A stretch of 64,000 nt of DNA from Leishmania infantum JPCM5 (taxonomy: Eukaryota > Euglenozoa > Kinetoplastea > Trypanosomatida > Trypanosomatidae), in contig NC_009391.2 of NCBI RefSeq assembly GCF_000002875.2, positions 174,486 to 238,485 on the forward strand, written 5' to 3'. The translations under genes and the position numbers were made by a program. A model generated the notes under the pieces. That model had not been told where the DNA came from. It saw nothing but the letters and a program-made list of their open reading frames with translations, and did not search any database. This document shows, one piece after another, positions 39,740 through 51,300 of the stretch. Numbering within the stretch: position 1 is the stretch's first letter; each line of letters opens with the position of its first letter.

Positions 39740-42470
39740 CTGCGGCAGCTGCGCCCTGGCTTTTCTGCCATGTCTCCACTCGACGGATGCACCCCACGCG
39801 TGGCCACACGGTTAAGGGTTACCTGGTTGCACGGGGGTTTTCGATCAGGTGCCGGACGGCGTCGCCCACCAGCCCTCGCGTTATTGGGATGGGTGCCGGC
39901 TCGCGCCGCCGGGTGCGGGACGGGAAAGGGACGACGCGACCGGGCCAGGGCCATCCCAAATGGCGGGCCGAGCGACGGATGCTCGACGCGCGCAAGGGAC
40001 AACGGCACGCCGACAGGGCACAGCGCAGACGGGGCCACTGGGATTTCACTGGATGACCCCGCGCTGTCCGGCTGCTTTGTCCGCGGCCGGGGCACCGTCG
40101 CCACGGCGCCTTGTGGCCAGCCGCGCTGCCCAGCCCCCCGCCCCACTCTGAGGAGGAGGGTGGGCGGGTCGCCCATGCCGCCACACACCGCCACAACGCC
40201 CCCGCCCGCGATACGCTAAAATCACCCCCCGATAGCAACCACCACCGAGAAAGCCGCCCCATCTGGCATCACCGCTGGTAGACCATTCTGGGCGACAAGA
40301 CTGGCACCATCGGGGGCAGCCCTCGAGACGGTGCCCCGCCCGTCGCCGGAGCATTTCCCCCTACCGAGCACGCCCGCGAAACCGCACCAAGGAACCAGCC
40401 TTGAGGGACGGATGCGGCCCCGCAACGCCCCCACCCCCAGCGACCCCCGATCACGGGCACGCATCTTGGCTACCCATGCCCGCGTGCACTGCGCGCACGA
40501 GTGGTGGGACAAGTTGGCCGCCACCTCAGCGCGATAAAGCAGGCAAAGGTGTTGGCGGAGGTCGGCGCAGCGTTCGGCCGCCCCCCCCCTCGCGCCCCAC
40601 GGCGTTTTACGGAGACCCTGCGCTACGCCCTTCCAACCGCCCGAAATAGGCGGGCCCGGGATGTTACCCTACAAAGTCCACTGGGGCCCCGCCATCGGCC
40701 TTGACGAGATTTACTGTGAGGGTGCCAAAGCCCTACAGATGCACGGCGGGGAGGGCGCACCGCTGCACATCCACGGCCGGAGCGTCACCACCAGCCGCGC
40801 CGCTGCCGCAATGAAGGGTGGAGCGGGGCGCATTTTGCCCCCTCTGAAGCTGCACATGCCGGGTGCTGGCCGTGCGCCCTGCCGTCCCTGCGGCGCTGGC
40901 TGGCAATACCCGCAGTTTACTCGAGCGCATGATCCCGCGACGGCTTGACGACCGCGTGGGAAGACAAGCACCAGCTGCAGCCGCCCGGCCTCCGTCCCTG
41001 CCGACCCGCGGTGAGCCTCCCTGAGCCTGCTCCCCTCTTCCTCCCACAAAGCAGCCCGGCACCAAGAAAGGGGCTGTGGTAGAGATCCTCTTTCGGGTAC
41101 GTGCGTGCAATAAGGCGCTGCAGCTGGCCGCGATACTGTGCAACGAAGAGCCCGCACCTCGTTTCGAAGGAATTCGCAGCGCCTCAGCTCCCAGCGCCCC
41201 CCCCCCCTCCCCCCAGAGGGCGGATTCTAGCGCGACCTGCGTGGCATCCCTGCTTTTGAGGGATGTGAAGAGTGTGAGGATATCAGGGAAGAAGGCGTGA
41301 TGCGGTCCGGGTATCCTGTTGGGCTCTACCCTCGGCAAGCCCACCGCGATGCTCAAGAGAAGAGCGCGCAGGACTGGCAGTTTGCGGGGCCCTCGACGTA
41401 GCCGCGGCTCGGGCTGCCGGGCTGGGGGCGGTCTGCTCGCACGGGTGGGCTCCGCCACTCTTTCCACATGGCATCGCTTGAATCAGAGCTGCGCAACGGC
41501 GCTGCCGCATGGCAGGGTGGGGCTGGCCGAAACGGCGGGGGGCCCGCGAACACGCTCACGCCAAAGCGTCCGCAGCCACCCCTGCGATCCCACGGCGCCC
41601 CCCCCCCTCAATCCCCCAAACGGGTATGCGGGCATCGACCTCTTAGGGGCACCGCGCGGACCTCCTCCCCCACCCCCTCCTGCGCAGCGGCTGCGTGCGT
41701 TCCAGTGCCTCGCTTCTTGGCGGGCTGCGGGCGGCCTCTCTGGATGGAGGCAAAGACAGCGGCGCGCAGGCAGCGGCTCTGCCGTTGTGTGCGGGCTACC
41801 TTGCGCGCTGTGGGCGGATGGTGCGGTGAAGACGGCCACGAAACTGGGGGCGGCCGTGATGCTTCACGCTAATAATACGCCCGCGGGCACAACGGCAGGA
41901 GGCTGCGGCCGCCGCGCGGGGTGTGGCGCGATGGGGCTGGGCTTGGCCTGCTGTGAAAGGCGCGGCGCCCGCTACACTCGACCCTGCGGGCTGAGGGGGC
42001 ATTGGCGCGGGGGGGGCAGTGAGGGCACCCCGAGCTGCAGCACCGAGTCCTCCAGACTCTGCTGTGGGGAGTCTCCGCGCCATATTACGGGATGTGGCGG
42101 CTTGGGGCGGCTGGGGGGGGGGCGTGGCGCGCGGGCGGGGCACAGAGTCTCGGGGGTCCCTGGCCTGGGGCCGGCCAGCTGCCTCCTTGGGTCCACTCGG
42201 CATGCGCCTTGGCCATCCCGTGCCACCACCCGCGCGACAGACGCTATCGCCACTGCCCTCGCGCAGGGCGCTGGACGCGGCCGGCGTGGATCAAGGCGTG
42301 CGGCCCACTCGGGTGTCCGCGTGGGGCCGATCACGGGGCACGCGCGCGAGGAAGGGGCGGGTCGCGGACACGGGGGGCCCGCTAGACGCGTGGACCCGAT
42401 CCGACGCCAGGACGGCTGGCCCTCGCGCGCCAGGGCGTAGCCGCGGCGCAACAGAGGTGAGTGAGCTGTA
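39740..42470 (+). mobile_element. Possible decayed non-LTR retroposon (DIRE/SIDER-like), very tentative
   Basis: Leishmania genomes carry many degenerate ingi/L1Tc-clade remnants in intergenic DNA. Hints here are CCCTGGCT at 39754, the octamer that begins the promoter signature of that clade, and a C-x2-C-x12-H zinc-finger-like peptide (CRPCGAGWQYPQFTRAH, 40880-40930) in a 95-codon frame. The block also has an isolated, compositionally distinct character. No reverse transcriptase or endonuclease motifs were found, and there is no poly(A) tail or target-site duplication that I can see. Confidence 0.25.
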
Positions 42471-44581
42471 GCTGTTTTTTGCTTTCTCAAGTTTTTTTTT
42501 ATGAGAGCGTTTTTTGGATGGAAAAACATAGAAAAAGGGAAACTTTTTGTTTTTCGCGACGTCAAAAGCTTTTCGCCTATGGCGGATGTATTCCCTACCA
42601 CCATGCCGTCGGACTTCGACGGAAAGGTGTGAACCGTATTCCGGATGTGCTGCGCACTTTGGTTGGGAAAATGCGTGTCGCTACGTCTGTTTTGTGGTGA
42701 AAGCTGCGGTGCTGCCTTTTGGTCGTGGGGGCAAAAGGGCCGGTGGCCATGAGGCGTGGGTGGATCTAGGCTGTGGGCTGTAAGGCCGCTGGGGATGGCT
42801 TTGAGGGAAACCGGGGATATGACAGAGCTCAGGTGATTTGTGTGGCGGGATACGAAAGAATCGGGTGTGATTCAGAGGCTCCTGCTTTCATTTGTTGATG
42901 CTTTCCACCTTGCGGCAAAGTGTGGCACCTCAGTTTATCCCCGGGGGTGGTGGAGTGGTGGGGAGGTGTCGATGGAGTGGTCGGGGTGGGAATTGGTAAG
43001 CTGTAAAGGGGCCGGCTTTTCAAAGTCTGCTGGTGAAGCTGTTTTTGCTTTCTTATTACATGTGGGCTGATATCATTGCCGGCTCTTAGGTGCAGAGGTG
43101 GCGGACTGATGCGCCGACAAACACCGGAGAGGCACGTTGCCTCGTCGTCTCTCAGCTTGATTCTGCTGTCGCGGACTCATTTCGAGTTGGTTTATGCCGT
43201 CAGCTTCCTGTCTTCTGCGTTCCGTGGGCTTGGGGCTGCAGTTTCCTTGACTGAATGCTTTGTTGCTAAGGAGTAGTCGCTGGGAGTGGCGGTTTGACCT
43301 GTTTGAGCTTGATAGCAGGTGGTGGTGGTGGCAGGGTTCACAAAAAGCCTTTGCGAGTGATTTCTCGCAGCTTTATTGCTGACGATAGGGGGGGGGGAGG
43401 TGAGTTTATGAGGCTCCTTCGGTGGCTCCATTGTACGTGTGGAGAGTGTTTGCGGCGACTGGACGACTTGGCAGTGCTGACGGTGCGTTTCGGTTGGCTC
43501 GTACCTGGAATAAAACACCTTTGCAAGATTCAAGAGCAGAGGAAAAAGCCATTTTCTGTGGTTTCAACGTGTCGTACTGAAGGGCCGCTGGCTGCGGTCG
43601 GGGTCAGCTAGCGGTGACTGAACGCTGTGTTAGGTGTTGGTGAAATCATCTAAGTGGAACTTGAAGCATCGGCGGGCCGACATACAAAAGCTGTTCGAAT
43701 GCAGCTTAAGTGCTTCTGCAATGCACTCCTGATGCCCGACTAAGCAGTTGCTTGCTTGAAAGGTAACACACTAGCTCGCACGTGTTTGATGGCGCACTGC
43801 TTGAACGGTTCTTTTCAATCATACTCCTGGTTTGGCGCGCGGTTTAGTGTGTGCAATGAGATTTGGTAAAAACGAGTCTCCCAGCGCTTGTTTCCCTCGT
43901 TGTCTCTGTTTCAGCTGTCTTAACTGAAGTTTCACCACCTTTAGAAGACTCTCAATTGCTTAGGCCTAGTATAATTATCGTTTCTGTTGGTGTCGAGCAG
44001 CGTGACAACTTTTTATATTTCTAGTGGTGGCAGTCTTTGTTGTATACGAGCTCATTATTGGAAAGCTCTTCCTTAGCATTGTGCACAGGGTGGGTCTCGT
44101 TCAATTGGACGAAAACATCAACACTGTTTTTGCGTTCGAGGCATCTGGTATTCTAATCACCAACAACTACGATAGCTCTTCTCTGAAGGCAAACACGAGG
44201 TGACACAGTCACCAAGACAAGGCTGCACTGGCGTAGATCAACATACAGCAGCCCCAGACAAAAAGCAGTGTACCCCCGAATATTGTAACTGAAGCGTACT
44301 TTTGAAGTGCAATGGTGCCACGGGAGGGTGTGCAACATCAAGGGCTGGCGAAGCTCTGCGACTGACTTACTCTTTGCACGTGAAGAAGCCCATTCTCGAT
44401 ATAGCACCTGCACGTCAACGGAAAATCAGACGATGCTAGACAGTTCGTCTCAGTGCGTACTTCCCTCTACTCTTTCTGCTTTGAAATATGATAGCCCTTT
44501 TCGAGTGGTTTTGCAGAGGCGCTGCGGCCCCCCCACATATACCGTTGCACCACTACAGCAGTTGCTCTCTAAGCTGCAAGA

Positions 44582-45061
44582 ATGACAGCGGAAAGTGATC
44601 GGCAGCGGTTTTCAAGGTACGTTTTAGAAATATCGCAGATACAGCGAAATCATGTAGCGGATAGAGTAGAGCAGCTTGCTCATCACGAGAGCCTCTCGTG
44701 GCAGTACTTTTTCGGCTGCATCGCTTTTTCCACCGGAAGTGTCCTGGCCGCATTCAAAGCGTGGGGACCACGGCACATTTTCAAAAATAGCATGTATTAT
44801 GCGCGGCCCTTGCCTCCTGCCATCAGCATGGGAGTAGTGCTGTACGGAATCACGTTCACGTGTCGCGGCATGTTGATGAGAAATCGTATTTGCATCATGA
44901 TAGAGGACTACGAGTACGAGTTGAAGCGAGTGAAAGCGCATCACTGCGAAGAAGGGGTGACGCAGCTGGCATGGCTTGAATTTGTTTTGGATCAACTGAA
45001 GCAAGGGTCGGAGCAGCGCTTCGACTTTCAAAAACTGCGGGAGACCCCCGCGATTCGGTGA
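44582..45061 (+). CDS. Small two-TM protein, 159 aa, unknown function
   Basis: ATG at 44582, TGA at 45059-45061. The N-terminal 38 residues are charged and helical (QRNHVADRVEQLAHHESLSW). Hydrophobic segments lie at about 40-58 (YFFGCIAFSTGSVLAAF) and 79-98 (ISMGVVLYGITFTCRGML), separated by a short polar loop. The tail is charged (EDYEYELKRVKAHHCEEG). Codon use is AT-richer than in the left-arm genes, like the start of the dynein downstream. Trans-splice candidates are AG at 44515-44516 and 44557-44558. The hairpin topology suggests an organelle membrane protein. I do not recognise the family. Confidence 0.75.
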   Translation: MTAESDRQRFSRYVLEISQIQRNHVADRVEQLAHHESLSWQYFFGCIAFSTGSVLAAFKAWGPRHIFKNSMYYARPLPPAISMGVVLYGITFTCRGMLMRNRICIMIEDYEYELKRVKAHHCEEGVTQLAWLEFVLDQLKQGSEQRFDFQKLRETPAIR

Positions 45062-45330
45062 AAAAAGAATCGAACATTTTGTGTTAAACAGACCAGTTTT
45101 ACATAACTAAAAGGTCTGGACTTCATGTTTTTGGTGTGCAAACTGCTTGATAAATTTTTGTGATGAGCGTTTCTCTGGCTGATGTCGCAATTTTACTGCA
45201 GTCTGTGTTGACCAACGCGCGAGAAAAGATAGCTTTGCTGTCTCTGCAGAGGCTAGTGTGATGAATTGGTTTGTGCATCTCCATCTTTCTTCCTTTCATT
45301 TTCTCTTTTCCCTTTGCAGACACACAGACC
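45062..45330. other. Intergenic spacer with dynein leader signals
   Basis: 269 bases, AT-rich, ending in the long T/C tract that serves the dynein mRNA. Confidence 0.7.
45318..45319 (+). promoter_or_regulatory. Spliced-leader acceptor AG for the dynein-like gene
   Basis: A long T/C tract (45280-45316) ends in TTTGCAG, and the ATG follows 11 nt later at 45331. This excludes the upstream TTG-initiated extension at 45271. Confidence 0.7.
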
Positions 45331-48300
45331 ATGGAATCCAGTAAAAATCACGAAAAAGTAGGCGGGCGCTTGGAGAAAGTGCTGCGCTACTACTGGGATG
45401 GTGTTCCTGTACCACTTATGTGCAATGAAGGAAAGCAGCGAAGTCAAACTTTTGTGTGTCGGAGGCTCGCCTTCGCACCAGATTACCATGGTGAAACTAT
45501 GGAGCTGCCACTTTTACAGACACAAAAAAGCCAACTTTTTAGGGCGCTTTGTGAATATGTTGATTCTCCCCAGTCCGTGAGCTGCCGCATCGGTTCCCAT
45601 TATTCACCACATGTGGGACTATTTCGCTTTGATGAAGGAAAGCGGCTTCATGGTGCTTCTAGTCAGGACAGCGAGTCAGTTGTGCGCGTACCGATAGAGT
45701 GCTGCGAGAAATCCGATGAAGGCACGAATGGCGTCTCCATGCTGCATCGTCGCATTCGAACGGCGAAAATGGTGTCTCTGTACAAGCCGCTGATCAAGGA
45801 ATACTCTCCCCTCAGCCGGCACAGCCTGCGAAATATTTTGATACTAGCGAGCAGAGGGTGCACCTCCATCTCCAAGGAGGTCGTGGCGCGCGAGATATGC
45901 GACGTGAACGAAGCGTACGCAGAGGCAGTATCAGAGGGTATCTTTTACTATATGTGCCTTAACCATCTGTTTCGAAGGATTTTGGCTCCACTTCAGCTAG
46001 CGACTGAGCCGGAGCCCACCATACGCAGCATCACTTACGCATCAGCTCAGGAAATACCGCTTTCGCGGGAGCACTTTAAAGCGGCCAAGGAGCAGCTCAA
46101 ATCTCAATTGCTTTGGAATCCTCTCACTGGCAACTATTTCAGAGGACTAATGTCGATCTGGGAAGAGAAATTTTCGCGACTCCGGTTTTTCAGCATTGAC
46201 GTGACCGTTGCTTGCATCGACGTCGTCGCTTTTCTCAAGCAAGTGTCCAAGACGATGAGCTCCGCCGTTTCACGAATTCGCGTCGAGTTTTACGGTTGCG
46301 TCGAAGCGCTCTTTTTTTCACATTTCAAAACAGCTCGTGAGGTGCTGCTCCTGACTGAACGGGAGTATGAGGACAGCGTGTTCAAAAAGGTTTTTGTTGC
46401 CACAGAGGTATTCTTAGTCAACAGGATAAGATCCCTTTTTTTCGATGCCCTGGATTCCCTTGTGCGGTTTTTTGATTGTGACGGCTTAGCCAACGAGGTC
46501 AGAATATCACCGCGTGCTCGACGACTGCCTTCCTTGCGTGTTGAACTAGTCGTCGGCGAGAGCTTCCAACCCCGAGCCCCATCGTTTTCTCTTCTGCTGT
46601 TTGGCATAGCGGACTTTTTTACAGAGGTGGAAAAGAGCATTAATGGCTTACCAAGGCTGGCTTGCGCAATTTTCCGAGAACCGAGGCTTGGCGACAAGAA
46701 ACTCACCATTGTGTCGCACGTGGAGATGGCCTCGTACCGTGCGTCGATCGCAGGAGTGCTAGAAAGCGCATCAGTACTGATTAACAAGATTTTGTCCTCC
46801 TATAGCAAATTTTGCAAGATACCAGTGCACAACCTTGCCATTGCAAAGACGGGAACACCGGCGGAGGTGGTGGAGCTCGTGGTGCTCGCGCGACGAAACC
46901 TGACCGATATTCGTCACGTCTCTCATGATGTTCTGTTCTACGGGCGCCTTGAGATCAGTTGCCGTCCGTTGCGGTTGGAGCTGACGCAGAAGTGGGAAAA
47001 TTATTTGTCGGCTTTTGTGTCTGCATTCCAGAGCACCATAGTGAGTATTGTCGACGAGGCAAAGGCAAAGAGCCGTGCGATTCTTGACATGCTTCAAGCC
47101 ACCCCTTCGACGGTGCAGGAGTTGGAGCAGCACTTGCGCAATACCAAAGCGGCGATTGCTTTGGCCGACTATCTGTGCGACACGAGTCACAAACAGATCG
47201 CCGACAGGGTCAGCTGCATTGAAAACCTGTTTATTCCAGTCAACGAGCACGCATGCCGCTCTGTCTTTGAGTTCAAGAAACTTCCAGGTGAGCTTCGAGG
47301 CCAGGCAGACAAAAGCGGCGACATTCGAGCCAAATGCACACCGCTGTTGAGGCGCAAGCTGGAGAATCTACGTAGTACCATTCGTGACTACTACCGAACT
47401 CTTTCTACAGGTGTGAAGGAGTTGTACCATATGTTCGATTTGGATACTTGCGACATTGCAGCTCAAACCTGTGCCGAGCTGCGCAAGCTAGTCGCACGCA
47501 TAGAAAAAACGCAGAAGAGTATGGAGCACGAAATGACGGTGCTGGGTCTGCCATCCGAGGACTCGTTCGATGATTATTTGCCCCTCATGACTCACTTCGA
47601 GATTATCGAGCAGTTTTGGATCACAGTGTTCGAATCGACAAAATTGCGTGAGCTGTACCGGACACCAGTATCTTCCGTCAACGCTAGTGCATTTGTCGAG
47701 CGCGCCCGTGAGTGGCGCCGGCTCATTCACAGCTCCATCCGCAACTTGCGCGCCTACCCCGCCTTGGTTCATCTCGGCCGCGAGCAGGAACTGGCACTCG
47801 CCAAGTTTGAGGAGTTGGAGCTGTTTCTTGAACTCATCACGACGCCTGGACTGCGCAAGAGTCACTGGCGCGACATCGCGAAGCTGATCTCGGCACAGTT
47901 GCGGGACGACGTCATGTTGGTGACGAACATGACAGTTACAGTGAAGCGCTTGCTCGACGCCGGCCTGCTCGACCACATTGTCCCCTTGGCGCAGATTGTT
48001 AGCCAGGCTCGCTGCGACTACGAAGTGGAGAACGAACTTGAGGAGATGCGGAGCTATGCCAAGCGCACGCACCTTGTTCTTGAAAACACAGCAGCTGAGA
48101 ATGACCTGAACGCACTGCTATTGCAGGAGCCTCAGCGTGAGATGGTGTATCGAATCGAGGAGTACGTGCTCAAGTGCCGTGCGATGCGACGCCGGCCCAA
48201 CTTGGGGCCATCTGTCCTGAAGTCCTTGGACGAGTGGGTTGACGCGTGTGAGAAGAGCCGCGGGGTGCTTTTGGCGTGGGATCAGGTGAAGGGGCGGTGG

Positions 48301-51300
48301 GTAAAGCTGCGTGCGTGTCTGTCCTCGCTGCGGAGTGCGGTCGCCGAGGGCATCTGTTCGGCCGAAGAGGCACGCATCATCACTAAAAGTCTCACAATGG
48401 CTTCAGATGCCTTCAAGGAGTTGTGTGCAATCTTGCGCAAGCCGCAGTTTTCTCTTTACACAGCCATGATGCAAGACACAATACAGGATTTCCTTCTGAC
48501 TATCAAGTCAGAAGTGGACGATGCGGCTGAAGTGCTGCGGGGTATGACGGAGCGCCGCCGAGCTCTGTTCCCGCGGTTTCGATTCCTGCCCGACTCGGAG
48601 CTCACAGGGTTTCAATCCGTGCAAAGCGCTCACAGTTTTGCCCACCTCTTCCAATACCTGTATCCGCGCATCACCGATGTAGAGGTGATAGACGGGGTTG
48701 TCACTGCTGTGGTGGCGGCGGACGGCGCACGCTTGCCCTTGTCTTCTCCTTTGGCGCTCACGAAAGATATCCCAGACGCTTGGATTCAGTGCTTTGACCG
48801 TGCGGTGCGCGCGTCTCTCGTCGCTGCAGTCAAGGAGTGCGTGGCTGCGTATTACCGATGCAACCTGGAATCTTGGTTGCGGCAATGGTGCGGTCAGGTA
48901 ACGGTGCTCGCGCTGCGGATTCTACATACGGAAGGACTGCGGCGGGCACTACAGCTCGCTGGGCAAAATGGGCTGATTGCCTACATCACCAAAGTGTCAG
49001 ACCTCTGCAGCGCTATCAGCAAGCTGGCGCAGGGCGGATACGACAAAGGCGCGAAGGGTGGGCAACCGCGCAGCTACGAAGCCGTCGTGGCAGCTGCTCT
49101 GGCGTACGAGGAGTTCGCCTTGAGAGAGGTTCAGCTAGCGGTAGAATGGCACGTGAGCAGTGTCACCGAGCTGGAGTCTACTCGTGTCGTGCAGACTTTT
49201 CTTACACCGGCGGAGGATGGCATCTGCGTTCGCATGATGGGCGTTCTCTTCGACTACGGGCTGGAATTCCTCGGGCATGCCAATGCACCAATGATGAGTG
49301 CGGCGCAGTGGGTGCAAATGGCGCCAGTGCTCGTCGATATGGAACTGTCCCGGAGTGTTTCGCTGGTGCGCGCCAGCGACGACGTTGCGGCGGAGGGAGA
49401 GGTCTTGGAAGCTGCCGCGATGCTGCTTGGACGCTTCTTCTTTCGGGTTGAAGCCACAGAGCATGTGCCCACCGAAACACTTCAACGTTTGCTACGCGGG
49501 TGTGTGGAAGTTGGGGCGTTGGCTTGTGTGATGAATTGTGAGGCCGTGCCGAGGGCCGTGCTGGAGGAAGCCGTTTTGCCTATTGCCACCGCCTCTGTCG
49601 AGCAGCGCCGTTCCTCCGTCTGGCAGTTGCCCTATGGTGGAAGAGACGACATGGTCTCGGTTTCCGTGCACCCGCTGTTCCGGTTGGCCTTCTCTGCCGC
49701 TGCGCCGGTAGCGTTGCCCCGCAGTCTCGACCTCATCTGCAGAGAGGTGCGCGTAGCTCCCTTCGATGTTCAAGAAGCGCTGCACGATTATCTGACTCGG
49801 ACGGGGGTGGTACCAGGGGGTCCTCTGTCCGCTGAGGAAGCTGAGTTTGCCAAGCTGTACCGACAGCTGCAAGAGTTGCATCCGACCGTCTTCACGGCGC
49901 GCCAACTGCGCGTGGTGCTGCGCGAGGCGTTCGCGAGTGCTGATACGCGCGATGGGAGGGGGTCTAAGCTCATCGGGTCGTCACAGCAGCGAGTAGTACC
50001 GCGCCTTCTGACTGCCTTGGGAAGTGTTTTCACGGCTTTCTTCTTCTCCACAGACGGCGAGGCGGTTCAACGGAGCTTAGAGACGCAGATTAAGGCAAAA
50101 CTACTGCTACCCTCGTGCAATGGGGTCGCCCCGCAGGGCTGGTACGACCCGCCTGCCCAGCGGACCACACAAAGCGCGGCAGCGGATGCCTTGCTCGAGC
50201 GCTTTACATCATGGATGAATGTTCACCGGCGCGTGCTCCTTGTCGGACCGCCGTTCGCGGGGAAGACGCGACTGTGGCGAACGTGGGCTGGCTCCCAATC
50301 GCCGCTGATCGTCTCGCTGCCTCTCATATCCGCGGCGGACTTTTATGGCACCTCTACGGAGCCGAGTTTTCTTTCCTTGATCACTTCACAGATGACGGCT
50401 GCTCGACACAGGAGCAAGGCTCCGGTTGTAGTGATGGAGGATGTCGACTCGGCCTCATCCTTTGCACTCTTTCTGGGTTCTTGGCCGGACAGGGCACGGG
50501 TGCTGGAGGGAGAGCTGCACAACAGCAACAGCGTCATCACTAGCCCACTGGTGCGCGTGATCGGCACAGCGCAGGGGCTGCACCACGTTACACCCGGGAC
50601 CCTCAACCGGTTTGCGATGATGGCGCTCGCGGGGCCATCTTCGTGGCACGAAGGGATCTCTCACGCGCTGGGCTCCATGCCGGACGCAGAGTGGGTCGCG
50701 AGGGTGTTGGAGAAGCTTTTGCCACCGCTGGTGGAGCGTGCATCGAGGGCCTCGCCCGAGCTCGTAGGAAGGGCAAAGGAGCTGACAAACATGTACGCCA
50801 TGGCTCAACGCGCGGCAGCTCTGTGTAGTCGATGGTACGCCTACGCACTCACGCTTCATACACACAGAGGAGCGCTGGAATTGCAGGAGGACGAAGACGA
50901 GGTGCCGCTGCGCTTGTTTGCCGTGCGCTGTGCGGTGATGGCGGCTACGTGGTCGGTGGGACTCTCGCTCCCTATGGAAGATCGCGATGTATTGAAACTA
51001 TTGCTCCTCGGCGCAGAGACGGACGTGATGAAAGCGCTGGCGGACTGCGAGCTCTCTGGAGAGATCTTTCCAGTCTTGTTGAAGGATAGCGTGAGTCCGC
51101 TCGAGCAGGTCGTCCTGCCTCGTGGGTGGATATCGTTTGAGGAGGCAGCTACGCGCACCGACTTGCCTCTGTCGTGGTCAGCAGATTCCCACACCGATCC
51201 GCATCTCTGCGCGTGGTCGCAGGTGTTTTTGACACCGTCGCGAGCGGCGATACTGCGGGCGACGGAGTGTTTGATCAACTGCGGCCAACACGTTCTCTTC

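Larger units (their letters stand above)
39307..44581. other. 5.3 kb gene-free interval with two contrasting blocks
   Basis: Between two plus-strand genes, far longer than other spacers here. From about 39.6 to 42.47 kb the DNA is extremely GC-rich with C-runs (near 40582, 41199 and 41611) and lacks the GT/CA arrays seen elsewhere. From 42.47 kb it is clearly AT-richer with T-runs. ORFs in the GC block (the longest spans 41319-42440) have Arg/Gly/Ala/Pro bias on both strands and look spurious. No tRNA-like or telomeric repeats were seen. Confidence 0.6.

Noticed and set aside
41319..42440. 373-codon plus-strand ORF in the GC-rich block
   Set aside because: Long frames are expected by chance at this GC content; composition is Arg/Gly/Ala-driven and opposite frames are equally open.
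45271..45330. 20-residue N-terminal extension of the dynein
   Set aside because: It starts with TTG and is encoded by the polypyrimidine tract ahead of the splice acceptor.
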